In this document: positions 13,913-26,780 of the stretch, piece by piece | Position numbering within the stretch: the stretch's first letter is position 1 | Layout of the letters: each line of letters begins with the position of its first letter | NCBI GenBank assembly: GCA_029582155.1 | Contig: CM055898.1 | Span: 20,782,229 to 20,846,228 of the forward strand | DNA length: 64,000 bases | Direction of reading: 5' to 3' | Source of the DNA: Panopea generosa | Lineage: Eukaryota > Mollusca > Bivalvia > Adapedonta > Hiatellidae | Program-made: the position numbers and the translations under genes | The notes under the pieces: generated by a model | Told to the model about the DNA's origin: nothing | What the model saw: only the letters and a program-made list of their open reading frames with translations | The model's database searches: none

Positions 13913-14651
13913 GACCATAATGGCACAATATACGGAGCAAAATAATGTATAGTACAAGTATTGAAAATATGGAGTATATTATTTATAAACAAAATGATTA
14001 AAAGATTGAGAGATCATTCTTAAAGATGTTCAGTATATATAGTTATGTAGAAATAAAAATAATTTATTCATATGTGTATGTAATTGTATCAGTTCTTTGG
14101 TCAATCAATTGAAGAAATGTAGTGCAGGTAATGTAAAGGTTTTACACAAAAATATTTGTAAAGTTACCTTTATTTAAATGGAAGCTATATTATTATTGTT
14201 TACAAATTAATCAAATAGTCTTATGAATTTTTTCTGTTGCTTCTTGAGTGTAAATTCAATGCTTGATGGACTTGGATCAATTTAGTATGAAATATTATGT
14301 AATATTTAGTTTCAAGTATTATCATTTTATTTATTGTACACGAATGTTAGCTACTCTCAATGACCAAGTGGTCCAAGGGATTGTACGCAAATTCGAAAAT
14401 TAATTAATCCCTTTGAGTTCAAACTTTTAAAACCTTATGATTACAAAACCATGGCATACAAAGGGAAGAACAAACCAATTAACAGCTCTACCAATCAAAG
14501 ACTAGATAAGTTTATGGGATTATGTTTCAGTGTCAGTGTCTCCAGCACCTTTCCCTCCCATGTTCATCTCCTTGATCAACCAATAACTCACACCAACCAG
14601 TAGCTCTGTCCATACATTCTCTTGTGGAATGCTCCTTCTGCCTCTATGTTT

Positions 14652-14656
14652 TAATG

Positions 14657-14705
<49 letters not shown>

Positions 14706-14726
14706 CCCACACACATTGTACATGCA

Positions 14727-14774
<48 letters not shown>

Positions 14775-15712
14775 AGAACCACAGACACACACACACACAC
14801 AGACACACACACTCTTACACCCAATACCCACCCAACAGCACGCCCACCCACACACAAATACAACCTCCCTCCCCCCCTCCCCCCCCCACTCACACAGAGA
14901 GAGCTTAAACGCATATTACACATACACATTAATACACACACCACAGAGAGAGAGCGTTCACACACACACACACTGTAACACCCATCCCCCCACACAAAAA
15001 TTTAACCTCACCACAGACAGAGCTCACAAACACATCTTACACCCACACATAAATACACCCCTCACAGAGAGAGCTCACGAACACATGTAACACTCACGCA
15101 CCCACACACAAATACACCCGCCACCCCCCAATAAGAGAGCTCACAAACATATTGTACACCCACACATAAATATACACACCACAGAGAGAGCTCACAAACA
15201 CATCTTACACCCACACATAAATACCTCCCCCCCCCCCACAGAGAGAGCTCACAAACACATCTTACACTCACCCACCCACACACAAATACCCCCCCCCCCC
15301 CCCCCCCCAGCAATTAGAGAGCTCACAAACATATTGTACACCCACACATAAATATGACCACCACATAGAGAGAGCTGGAGAGCTCACAACACACACTCTA
15401 ACAGTCACCCCACCCACCCACAGAGAGAGCTCACAAACACATCTCACACTCACACACAAATACATCCCCCCACCCCCCACCCCACAGAGATAACTCACAA
15501 ACACATCTTACAACCACACATAAATCACACAAATGAGAGAGAGAGAGCTCACACACACACTTTTATACCCACCCACCCACACTTAAATACAACCCCCACC
15601 CCCACAGGAAGAGCTCACAAACACATCTTACACCCACATATAAATACACATACCAAAGAGAGAGAGACAGAGCTCACACACATCTTACCTATATATAGAG
15701 AGAGAGGCCCCC
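14652..15712. repeat. Compound (CT)n, (CA)n, GA/CA simple-sequence tract, copy B
   Basis: Counterpart of 8337-8925 but nearly twice as long. It has a pure CT run at about 14658-14702, a pure CA run at about 14729-14770, many ACAGAGAGAGCTCACA blocks, and a 20-C run at 15289-15308. Open frames here are low-complexity artefacts. Confidence 0.9.
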
Positions 15713-15852
15713 ACACAAACAGAACTCAAATGCATGTTCATGATTCAGCAATATTAATGCACACATACAACAACTGGAGAAAGGCCTATTACAAGATAGA
15801 TGAGTTCCAATGAAAGTTGATGAAAAGATAGATCACACAGGCAGAAGGTTTT

Positions 15853-15928
15853 AATACGATACGATACGATACGATACGATACGATACGATACGATACGAT
15901 ACGATACGATACGATACGATACAATACG
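15853..15928. repeat. (TACGA)n microsatellite, copy B
   Basis: About 14-15 TACGA units, slightly longer than the copy A tract, with one TACAA variant at the right end. Confidence 0.95.
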
Positions 15929-16461
15929 ATCAATATATGATAATATACAATATAATACAATTCAAATAGAGTACAGATTGAAAGAAATATTAAAAAAGCT
16001 TATTGTTGAACAGAAATGCATAGTTGATCCATTCAGTATTGCAACTTTTTCTGATATCAACATTATTATAGATGCAATATTGCCCAGATATCACATCCAT
16101 AGTTATATAGCATAAGTAATCAGTTAAGATGCAACACTAAATTTATCATCCTCCAAATTATGAAAAGAATGTATACAATTACATAAAAATAGCTATAAAA
16201 TACAATAATAGATATCTAAAAACATAAAGTACAAACTGATTAGGAAAAAAAGTGAGGAAACAAGAGTAAATTTTGACAGATATTTAGTTATCAGAAGTCA
16301 AGAGGGATATTTCAACAGATATCTAAATTTGGGTTAGATAGTGGTTTGGATAAAACAAGACAGAAGTGCCTAAACATATCGAATGGGGCTGTTATAAGTG
16401 GATGGTTGCCATGAAGGTTGATAAAAAGGTAGATCACACAGGTGGAATATTACTGCACATT

Positions 16462-16636
16462 ACAGTACAGTACAGTACAGTACAGTACAGTACAGTGAAG
16501 TGCATTGGAACAATACAATACAATACAATACAATACAATACAATACAATACAATACAATACAATACAATACAATACAATACAATACAATACAATACAATA
16601 CAATACAATACAATACAATACAATGTAATACAATCA
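16462..16636. repeat. (CAGTA)n and (CAATA)n microsatellites, copy B
   Basis: A short CAGTA tract (16464-16497) precedes about 23 CAATA units. Copy A shows only about two CAGTA-type units before its CAATA tract, so both motifs changed length after the duplication. Confidence 0.95.
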
Positions 16637-17924
16637 TTATACAATACAATACATTATACAACACAATACAGATAAATTAAATATTAGAGTCCTTTTGGTG
16701 AACAGACATGCACAATTGGTCCATTCAGCATTGCAACTTTTTCTGATATCCATGTTTTTAAAGATATGATATTGCCCAGATATCATGTCCTTAATTTGTA
16801 ATGTCAATATTAATCAGACAAGATACAACATTAAATTGATCATCTGTCATTTCTGTTCATCAAAATAATATTATATTAAAAACAAAATGGATATTTATGA
16901 AATATTTTAACAATAATTACAAAAATACAATAAAATAAATCTAAAAACATAAAATGTAAGTTATATTGTATAAATATAAAAAATAAAAGAGTTAATTTTA
17001 GTAGAAATAGAGTGAGATAGTGGGGAGGGGAGGGAAGACCATGAGAATACATGGCAAAATGCATGCATTGAATAAGAATGCTTTAATAAACATTTGACAT
17101 CAGGCAAGACAAAGAGCCCCAGGTGTGGGCTGGTAATGTCAAGATTAGATAAACATGGCAGGTCAGTGCCTGGGGACCCTAACACTAAAACATATACCAT
17201 AAACCAGTCAGGTCTTCAACCCGTGGACCTGGAAATCATTTGTTCTCTTATCCCTTGATGCCATTGATTTTGTTATCAAATGAATCGAAAGTTGGACAAT
17301 TTAAAGTGGCATAACCAGTGTCTGAAGATATTTCTCTTATCAAGAAAGAAACAACTTGTTTATGAACGACAAATATTTTCCTAAATTCTCATGACTTTTG
17401 ATGCATTTATAACAGCCGATACCTCTCCTAAACATGAATGAATGGTGTTTTAAATCTAAATTTACTGATCAGTAATTCACTGATGGAAATTATCATAAAT
17501 TTTTTTTTTATTCCATTATATATACTCAGTCAGTTCTGTCATATGGGTCAGTTCTAACTTAAACATCGGTGATAGCAGTGTGTTTAAATCCATGTTTTTT
17601 TATGATAAAGAACAATATTTTGGACCAGACATTATTCAAATAGTCACAATTTATGCATAATGTTACAATATACCAGTTTTATATTGATTTGAAAGAATAA
17701 ATACTGGTTATGCCACTTAAAGGGACACACAAAAGCTCTGAAAAAAATAGAAGTTAAGATGGGAGAGATCAGATTGAGATGTCCCCCCCACCCCCTCTCC
17801 AAGTAACACAAGTACAAGAATTATTACTAACCTAAATGGTAATCCAAGATAATTTTTACTTATTACAAAAATGTTATTTTGTTGTTTTGTTTTTGGTGGT
17901 GAGTGGGGGGACTTTAGCCTATGA

Positions 17925-17993
17925 CCGTAGTGGTGAAAGGTAAGTGACCTTGAGACAGCACCTTAAACCACTCAGCCAATTAGGACCCTCTTA
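17925..17993 (-). mobile_element. SINE S4 head fragment, copy B
   Basis: Partner of the fragment at 11430. It retains more of the head, including GGTGAAAGGTAAGTGACCTT and ACCACTCAGCCA, which match the reversed S4 head at about 36330-36385. Confidence 0.5.
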
Positions 17994-18213
17994 GTATAAA
18001 TATTCATAAGTAAACTACATGTATAATAAATCAGTTGCTACATAACTTGAGAGTAATCTCATTTGAATTGACTCTAATTGATGCTGTGATTGCTTTGTCC
18101 TTTCTATACTAATCTCCTGCTACCCATAGTCTATTTGTTTATTTTAAATACGACAGTCACCCGAACATAATTCTCATTTTAACTGGATGTTCGTAGTAAA
18201 TATTTTTACCAGT

Positions 18214-19140
18214 CTTATAAATGTTAATTTGTTTAGCAAAATCTATCCGCTTATCGTACCTGTGATAAACACTTTATTAACTTATCTGTTCTTGTTGGAA
18301 AGCCATCAGCCTACAATTAATCTATGCAGCTATTATCAATTCAAAACTTCTTACACGAGGGGGGGGGGATGTTAGTAAGATAAAAAAATCCCACCGAAAA
18401 GTATTGTTTTTAATTGGTTACTATAGGTCACAATCATGTGCTAGTAACATTAAACACCTTTTAGTTATGAAATATGAGTTAATGGGTTAGGAGTTAGTCG
18501 CAGCGTACCTTAGTTGCATTCTTTAGTTTTCGGAATTCAACATTCACAATGTAGTTTTGAAGTTATGTAGTGGTTTTGGCCAATAGGCGCAATGCATGGA
18601 TTCTGCGAACGTGCTTTATGCTTAATCAGGATTTCTAACTGACATTTTTATCATTTTAACTTCAAACAGGAACAATAACAACTTCAGACAAATATGTTAA
18701 ATAGCAGTGACTATGCAACTCTATACTATATTACTATAGTGTATATTTGTGGACATGCGATGTACAAGTGTTTTTCCTGTTATATTTATATGATTCTGTG
18801 AAAGTGTATATACTGCTATTTACTAAACGGATGTTTATGTTGTATCATTATGTTTATTGAATATACAAATTTAAATACAATTGCTGAACTTTACACCAAG
18901 TGTTTATCTTCCACAAGATATGAAGCAAAACAACAAAAAGCTATATCCCAAAACAACAGATATTGGCTAATGGAAATGTAAAATAAAAGTAAACATCCTT
19001 TATTAGTTCTATTTAAACTTCCCTCAACCATCTGCGCTGCTTGAAAACCTATCGTAACCACTCGGCCCTTTCTGAGAAAAAAGGGAATGCTTTGTGATTT
19101 ATTGAGTAAAAACCGAAGTATTTGGAATATTAAATAACTG
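18214..19140. other. Non-coding spacer with a G-run
   Basis: AT-rich DNA with no recognised gene. A nine- to ten-base G run is at 18359-18368. Confidence 0.4.
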
Positions 19141-19450
19141 GTAACACAAACATTATCCAGTTATCCAGTTAGCTAAGTAGATATGTGGTGGTAGTTGCAG
19201 AGCAGTAAATAGGCAACTTTTCGCTTTAAGATATTTATCGTAACTAGAAACTTATCGCCTTAGTTAACTAGATAACTAGATAGTTTTCACAATAGTTATC
19301 TAGATAAGTGGTGGCAGTAAGTGGCACTAACAGTGATTTATTTTATTTATGCTATTTATTGTACTTAGAAACTTATCTTGTTAGTTAACTAGATAACTAG
19401 ATCATTTTCGTGAAAATTAAGTGGATAACTGGTGGCAGAACTATGCCACC
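19141..19450. repeat. Degenerate tandem repeat of about 120-130 bp, 2-3 units
   Basis: The block AAACTTATC then TTAGTTAACTAGATAACTAG then GTGGTGGCAG recurs at about 19248 and 19367, with a more diverged partial unit before it. TAACTAGATAACTAGAT is itself an internal short duplication. No coding potential. Confidence 0.6.
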
Positions 19451-19845
19451 ATACAACAGACATTTGTTCAGTACAATTTAAAAACAATAACGTTTCTGGA
19501 TTACTCATGAATTAAATGGACACACAAGACATTTTAGCCAAATAAATATAAATGTTGACAAAAATGAAATTTTAGGACAACAAAATAATGTAATAAAATA
19601 CAGTGAAATATTATGAAAAAAGGGTGACCATTTAAATTAACAACAAAAAATTAGAAAAGGTGTTTAAAAGTTGTTAGAATTTGTATCAAATACTTCCTGT
19701 TAAGAAAATGTTTAAAACCATTGAAATCTTGATTTCATGTTGTCCTGTTGATGTATCAAAGTACCTTGAATCCAGAAACTATCGTTAACTCTCTATTAAA
19801 AGCCCCCTCCACAATAAGAGCCTCCCAATGCTTGTTTTTATTTGT
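19451..19845. other. AT-rich spacer
   Basis: Nothing recognisable as a gene, RNA or mobile element. Confidence 0.4.
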
Positions 19846-20094
19846 TTGTTTGAATTGATGGCTAACAAATGATCAGTTAACCAAACCACTCTTTCAGGGT
19901 ATCCTGTAAGGTTAACTAGTACTCAGCCATGCCCATCTCCACAATAAACTGATAATTTCCACTTGAATCAGTGGTGAGAGATTAATTACAATGAGATACA
20001 TGTTGTATATCAACCATCATGGAAACTCAATTTGAACTCACAACCCCTTGATTAATAGCCAGATGTGCTACCGACTGAGCTAACCATGTCCTAA
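19846..20094 (-). mobile_element. SINE S1
   Basis: On the minus strand the head reads GGTTAGCTCAGTCGGTAGCA (A-box region) and continues through CTGGCTATTAATCAAGGGG and a GAGTTCAAATT box-B-like segment into the S1 body, ending at GTTAGCCATCAATTC. Confidence 0.75.
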
Positions 20095-20870
20095 TATATT
20101 CTATATTATTGTATATCATGGTTTCTAATGTGGTTTGGCTATCTCTTTCTCTCTCTCTTTGTATGTATTGTATTTAGTACTATTGTGTTGCATTTTGTAT
20201 TGCATTACACTGTATTGTACCATATCATTGTACTGTATCACCTCATTGTATTATATTGTATTGTAATCTATTTAATGTTGTGCATATCATTGTGCATCTT
20301 TTATTCTTTCCCTTAAAATGGACTGTGTAAAGCCAACACCCTCTATTTATAAAATAGGTTACATAAAACCAATTCCCTCCCAATAAGCAGAACAAGCTAA
20401 CCGAATTTTTCAATTAATTTTCCTGGAAGCTGGAAGATATACTCTGGATATAGCTGGATGCTAAATATCAACACTACAAAACCATCCTTGACAGATGTCA
20501 ACATTAAAACCAACAGACTTAACCAAACTTAACCAGAGCCAAATTTTGTCACCTTTTACAGTCATGCTATGGGGAAGCAGTGGTCCCAATTCTTTTGCTT
20601 AAATAAACAACCCGGAACCACACGGGATTAATTACCTTTCATACAGGCTGTGATAAAATCACTTAAAATTAAAACAACAAATATCCCAACAAAAAATCTT
20701 ACATGGACTGTAACACAGCAATTTGGGGAAATAATATAACTTCTGGGGCTACTTCTAAAACAAAAACATCTTTAAAAAAGATATGGTATTTCCTTGAACT
20801 TTTTTCAATAATACTTATAAAAAACAAAGAAATTGCACTATCTTTATTACACTTTCTGTCTTAGATAACA
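20095..20870. other. Non-coding spacer
   Basis: A pyrimidine/TG-rich stretch at 20140-20290 gives a low-complexity plus-strand frame that I do not accept as a gene. Nothing else is recognised. Confidence 0.4.
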
Positions 20871-20904
20871 ACAAAATGGGAAGCTTCGCTATTAACCTTT
20901 TTAA

Positions 20905-21075
20905 TGATGATAGAAATACAATAGTGATGATGATAGTAATTATAATGATGACAATGGGTATAATGATGGTAATGACAATGAAAATGAATACAATGGTGAT
21001 GATGATAATAATTATAATGATGACAATGGGGATAATTATGATCCCAATGACACTGGGGATGATCATGATGATGAG
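20905..21075. repeat. Degenerate ATG/ATGATA cryptic microsatellite
   Basis: Interrupted AATGATGATA / ATAATGATGACAATGGG blocks, the last duplicated at about 20942 and 21015. Met/Ile-rich frames arise on both strands and are not genes. Confidence 0.8.
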
Positions 21076-21254
21076 CATATTTTTATTTATATATATATAT
21101 ATCTCCCTCTTATTTCTAATAATGAGAAAAAATGCAGATTTTTGGCATTGTGTTCAATAATAAATAACACCACTGCCATTACAGTTTTCTCCCACAATCC
21201 TTGGAGAAATAGTTACAAGCTCACACATTTTGATATCAATGTTGTTCATCAATG

Positions 21255-22178
21255 TTGTGTTTATCATGTAAAATGAATGAATTATTCATGTAAATCCATG
21301 TAAATATTTAATGTACTCAATACCATGGAAATAACTGCATAAACCCTAAATCACATCATATACACACTATGTTTTAAATACTATACTACTATGTCAAACT
21401 GCCCTATAAAACATCATGTACACTGCATGCATATAGACCTCTATATCACATCACGTACACACTATATTATTAATGCTATACCACCATATAAACCTGCCCA
21501 ATAAAACATCATGTACACTGCATGACTGTATAGACCCATATCACATCATGTACACACTATATATATATATATATATATATTATTGTATTACCATAAAAAC
21601 CAACCCTATAAAACATCATGTACACTACATGACTATATAGACCTCCATATCACATCATGTACACACTGTATATAAAAAGTTACTACCATATAAACCACCC
21701 CTATAAAACATCATGTACACTACATGACTATATAGACCTCCATATCACATCATGTACACACTGTATATAAAAAGTTACTACCATATAAACCACCCCTATA
21801 AAACATCATGTACACAACATGACTGTATAAACCTCCATATCACATCATTTACACACTGTATATATTACTGTACTACCATATAAACCAGTCCTATAAAACA
21901 ATGTGTACACTGCATGACTGTATATACCTCCATATCACATCATGTACACACTGTATATATTATTATATTACCATATAAACCAGCCCTATAAAACATCATG
22001 TACACTACATGACTGTATAGACCTCCATATTACATCATGTACACACTGCATATATCACTGTACTACCATATAAACCAGCCCTATAAAACATCATGTACAC
22101 AGCATGACCATATCATACGATGTATACACTGTAGATTGTACTACCATATAAATCACCCTATAAAACATCATGTACACT
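21255..22178. repeat. Minisatellite of about 95 bp, about 9 units
   Basis: The unit contains AAAACATCATGTACACTACA, TGACTATATAGACCTCCATA, TCACATCATGTACACACTGT and TACTACCATATAAACCA. Two neighbouring units (about 21610-21800) are nearly identical. A pure AT dinucleotide run occupies 21558-21580 within one unit. Confidence 0.9.
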
Positions 22179-22446
22179 GGTATTTTTTCAGGCCTTGAAG
22201 AAAATGACCATTAAGGCACATTAAAATTATCCTGCTAAAGCTGGATGTCCTGTACTGGACGGAGTTTAACATGGTTTTCAGGAATATATCAGTTATATCA
22301 GAATAGTAGCTATTAGGGATACTAAAGCAGTTAGGGGCAAACATATGAAAATACTCTGGATTTAGTCATAGTTTTCTGATTAGCCAAAACAAGCAGACAA
22401 AATTTAATGATTAAACTAAATTTCATGACATACATCTACTAACAAT

Positions 22447-22585
22447 AAGGATCATTCCAGGCTCACTCTTAATTCATGTATAGGGGAGAAAACACCCGAA
22501 AGGACAAATTTAATTATATTGTAAAAATGTAAAAATGATAATATTACATGAAGACAAAAAAGAATGAGCCTGGAACATTCTTACC
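22447..22585. mobile_element. MITE-like inverted repeat element, about 140 bp
   Basis: The left end ATCATTCCAGGCTCACTCTT is the imperfect reverse complement of the right end AAGAATGAGCCTGGAACATT. There is no coding content. A related right-end sequence occurs at about 25364-25395, so this belongs to a dispersed family. Confidence 0.5.
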
Positions 22586-22888
22586 TTTTTTTCTATTAAA
22601 AATGACCAGTATTATATGTCATCATTGACCTTTTTGTCCTTCCATAGTTTAATGTTTGTCATTCTCATAATTGTTTATAAAGCACCTGAAATATTAACAT
22701 AAAATATCAATCTTTTATATTTAAGCCATCAAGGGCTAACAATCATTTAATCTTAGACTAACCACTCTTTCCTGGGAAACTTGAAAGTTGACCAGAACAT
22801 GAGCACATCTCCATAAGTAACTGATCACTTATGGTATGCCACTTGAAGCAGCAGTGAGAAACAAATGACTATGAGATGCAAGGCCATA

Positions 22889-22919
22889 TATTAATTAATT
22901 AATTAATTAATTAATTAAT
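22889..22919. repeat. (TTAA)n microsatellite
   Basis: About seven perfect TTAA units between the S1 body and the 61-bp array. Confidence 0.95.
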
Positions 22920-24875
22920 ACTATGGCTGGGCCAGGTTTCACATTCACAACCCATGGATTGATAGTCAGATACACAACCGATGGTGGCCGGACCAGGATT
23001 CACACTCACGACCCATGGATTGATAGTCAGATACACTACTGACTGTGGCCAGGCCAGGATACACACTCATGACCAATGGATTGATAGTCAGATACACTTC
23101 CAACTGTGGCCAGGCCAGGATTCACACTCACGATCATTGATTGATAGTAAGATACACTTCCAACTGTGGCCGGGCCAGGATTCACGCTCACGACCCATGG
23201 ATTGATAGTCAGATACACTTCCAACTGTGGCCGGGCCAGGATTCACACTCACGATCCATTGATTGATAGTAAGATACACTACTGACTGTGGCTGGGCCAG
23301 GATTCACGCTCACGACCCATGGATTGATAGTCAGATACACTACCGACTGTGGCCGGGCCAGGATTCACACTCACGATCCATTGATTGATAGTAAGATACA
23401 CTACTGACTGTGGCTGGGCCAGGATTCACCCTCACGACCCATGGATTGATAGTCAGATACACTTCCAATTATGGCCGGGCCAGAATTCACACTCACGACC
23501 CATGGATTGATAGTCAGATACACTACCGACTGTGGCCGGGCCAGGATTCACACTTATGACCCATGGATTGATAGTCAGATACACTACTGACTGTGGCCAG
23601 GCCAGGATTCACACTCACGACCCATGGATTGATAGTCAGATACACTTCCAACTGTGGTCAGGCCAGGATTCACACTTACGACCCATGGATTGATAGTCAG
23701 ATACACTTCCAACTGTGGCCAGGCCAGGATTCACACTTACGACCCATGGATTGATAGTCAGATACACTACTGACTGTGGCAAGGCCAGGATTCACACTCA
23801 AGACCCATGGATTGATAGTCAGATACACTACTGACTGTGGCAAGGCCAGGATTCACACTCAAGACCCATGGATTGATAGTCAGATACACTTCCAACTGTG
23901 GCCGGGCCAGGATACACACTCACGACTCATGGATTAATAGTCAGATACACTAACGACTGTGGCCGGGCCAGGATTCACACTCACGACCCATGGATTGATA
24001 GTCAGATACACTTCCAGCTGTGGCTGGGCCAGGATACACACTCACGACTCATGGATTGATAGTCAGATACACAACCCACTGTGGCCGGGCCAGGATTCAT
24101 GCTCACGATCCATGGATTGATAGTCAGATACACTTCCAACTGTGGCCAGGCCAGGATTCACACTTACGACCCATGGATTGATAGTCAGATACACTTCCAA
24201 CTGTGGACAGGCCAGGATTCACGCTCACGACCCATGGATTGATAGTCAGATACACTACTGACTGTGGCAAGGCCAGGATTCACACTCAAGACCCATGGAT
24301 TGATAGTCAGATACACTTCCAACTGTGGCCGGGCCAGGATACACACTCACGACCCATGGATTGATAGTCAGATACACTACCGACTGTGGCCGGGCCAGGA
24401 TTCACACTCACAACCCATGGATTGATAGTCAGATACACTTCCAGCTGTGGCTGGGCCAGGATACACACTCACGACCCATGGATTGATAGTCAGATACACT
24501 TCCAACTGTGGCTGGGCCAGGATACACACTCACGACCCATGGATTGATAGTCAGATACACTTCCAGCTGTGGCTGGGCCAGGATACACACTCACGACTCA
24601 TGGATTGATAGTCAGATACACAACCCACTGTGGCCGGGCCAGGATTCACACTCACAACCCATGGATTGATAGTCAGATACACTACCGACTGTGGCCAGGC
24701 CAGGATTCACACTCACGACCCATGGATTGATAGTCAGATACACTACTTACTGTGGCCAGGCCAGGATTCACACTCACGACCCATGGATTGATAGTCAGAT
24801 ACACTTTCAGCTGTGGCTGGGCCAGGATTCACACTCACGACCCATGGATTGATAGTCAGATAAACTACCGACTGA
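22920..24875. repeat. 61-bp satellite array, about 32 units, derived from a SINE head
   Basis: The unit contains GGCCGGGCCAGGATTCACAC, TCACGACCCATGGATTGATA and GTCAGATACACTTCCAACTG. Read in reverse it matches the S1 head from its anticodon arm (ATCTGACTATCAATCCA) to its T arm (GTGAATCCTGGCC). Variants (CTTCCAACTG, CTACCGACTG, CAACCCACTG; GGATTCACAC or GGATACACAC) recur in patterns. A rare variant block starts at 24011 and again at 24560, 549 bp or nine units apart, which suggests block duplications. Frames crossing the array are artefacts. Confidence 0.95.
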
Positions 24876-24892
24876 ACCAACCAGGTCCAGCA

Positions 24893-26780
24893 AATATGAA
24901 GAAAAATACATTAAGTTTGTGTACAGTAGACCTTTGATGGCTAGAACCTGAGGTGGCTTGAGTCAAATATTTTTTAACATCATAATCATACATATACATC
25001 AAATAGAAATTTGGCTGAGACCAATAAGTGGTCTGAGCTATATGTGGTTTCCAGTCATGCGTGTCTGAGCTAACAAAGTTTTTCAGTTTTTCTGAATGAC
25101 CTGCTGATTACATTTTCTTATAATTGAACTAAATAATGAATATACTGTAATTGTTATATGTCCCTGGTTCCATGATGTGATGTAATAGCAATAAAGGTTA
25201 TTACAGATTCACTTTTTACATCTTGTGGGAAGTAGGGGGGAGGTAAAAATAATGAACAGGTAGACATTGTATTGAAAAAAGAACTACTGAATACAGACTG
25301 AAAGTAAATTGAATATTTTAAATTAATTTGCCTCTATTGCATAAAAAAGAAAGATAATCAGAATGAGTCCAGAACATTCTTACCTTAATTTCAAGTCCTG
25401 TTATCATTTTATTTTCTCATTCTTCAATCCTGTGTTTGAATAATTTGCAGCTCCTGAAATAAATTAATACAAAATATAAAATTAATGAAATTTATTTAAC
25501 CATATTAAATTAATCTAGGTAAATAGTAATATATGAAACACATACATACCAAGAAATACAGCCAACCATAAATCCAACCTTAGAATTTTGAATGTGCAAG
25601 GTTTGTTTTAACACAGTGCTATAACCAACTCAAGGGTTCACAAGCATGCACATAGTGAGTGAAAACTTCTCACTCACAGTTGGGACCAATACAGTATAAT
25701 TATGATGTCAATAAGTTGTTAATGGTCAGTGACATTTAATCTTTCCCCATTTGGGACCTCACCTACAGTGTCCAAATTTGGTTTGACCATGATGATGTAA
25801 CTAACTCTATAACCTGTGTAACTGTAAACTAATTTGTCATAATTGAAAAATAAATAAACAGCAATTATATATAAATACTATTTAACAAAACACTTTTGGG
25901 CAATGCATGGGGCAGATCAAGACTTTATGTTTTTATTTACAGCATTAAGGCATTGACATTTTTTCACAATTTTTTTTAAAAAAACACAGTATTTTACATA
26001 AGACCTTTTTACAAAAAGTGAAAGATTTTGGGGTTAAAACATCACAAAATATGCAGCAACATAGCATTTTAGAGGGTCCCAGATGTTTGTCAAGATCCTC
26101 TCTTTCTCTCTTGATGCCCAGAACAATGGCATGCATTCAGCACATAGATCTATTTCATTATTTTTCTAGACATATTCCCCTTGCCACAGGATGTCAAAAT
26201 ATATTGGACTAAGCCTAAAGTCAATTATTTTATAACACTTATGGTACATTTATATAGAAAAATACATGTATATAGTTTGATATATTCTTAAATAAACACA
26301 CATTTAGGTTCCCATTACCATGCAGGTAACTGACCATTCACCAGTTTTTGTGGAGCCTCGGTGCATGGTATGCAGAAAAACTGAAATTAACCTAACTGTA
26401 GCCTCAGGTAGCATCAGTTTCTTTAACCACTGACAGATATTTTTAAGAGGGGAATTTTTAGTACAATAAGGTGAAAATGTAGGGGCAATGGGGCCAAATT
26501 TCGACCCTAAAAATGATCTAGCGATGGCCCTGTTATATATATATATATAAATATTAAAATATGAATTTGAAATCTGTCAAAATATGACAAAAGCAATATT
26601 TTAAATCAGATTGACTCAACTGAAAAGAAATCCCCATTCTAAAAACAAATATCACAAGCACAGCCATTCAAACTTTTCCTTATGATTCTTTAAAATTCCA
26701 TGCAGAGCGAAATCTGTCTTGAGTCTAACCTGAGCACATATATAGGCAATGTTAGGAGATCCCATTTAAATACATTAATT
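24893..26780. other. AT-rich non-coding stretch
   Basis: No exon is recognised. About 25364-25490 is similar to about 22559-22715, so related dispersed sequence lies on both sides of the satellite-bearing SINE. A short TA run is at 26532-26548. Open frames of 61-64 codons on both strands around 25945-26212 have no recognised content. Confidence 0.4.

Larger units (their letters stand above)
13866..18213. repeat. Segmental duplication, copy B (about 4.3 kb)
   Basis: Same orientation as 7553-11706 and collinear with it from ACAATATACGGAGCAAAATA to ACTGGATGTTCGTAGTAAAT. Copy B lacks about 370 bp between CAGTTCTGTCAT (17530) and ATGGGTCAGTTCTAA (17543). It has longer CT, CA, TACGA and CAATA tracts. 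No gene is recognised inside. Confidence 0.9.
22722..24892 (-). mobile_element. SINE S1 with an internally expanded tRNA-like head
   Basis: On the minus strand the order is: D-arm/A-box-like start (GGTTGGTTCAGTCGGTAG, right edge near 24866-24885), then about 32 tandem copies of the anticodon-arm plus T-arm part of the head, then a TTAA run, then an ordinary S1 body (22722-22888) ending in GTTAGCCCTTGATGGC. The body and both head edges are each present once, so the array looks like growth inside a single SINE. Confidence 0.75.

Noticed and set aside
20815-21160. Met/Ile-rich frames on both strands
   Set aside because: They arise from degenerate ATG/ATGATA repeats.
22920-24875. Regular 61-bp repeats resembling a CRISPR array
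   Set aside because: There are no unique spacers; the whole unit repeats. The unit derives from a SINE head, and the setting is clearly animal.
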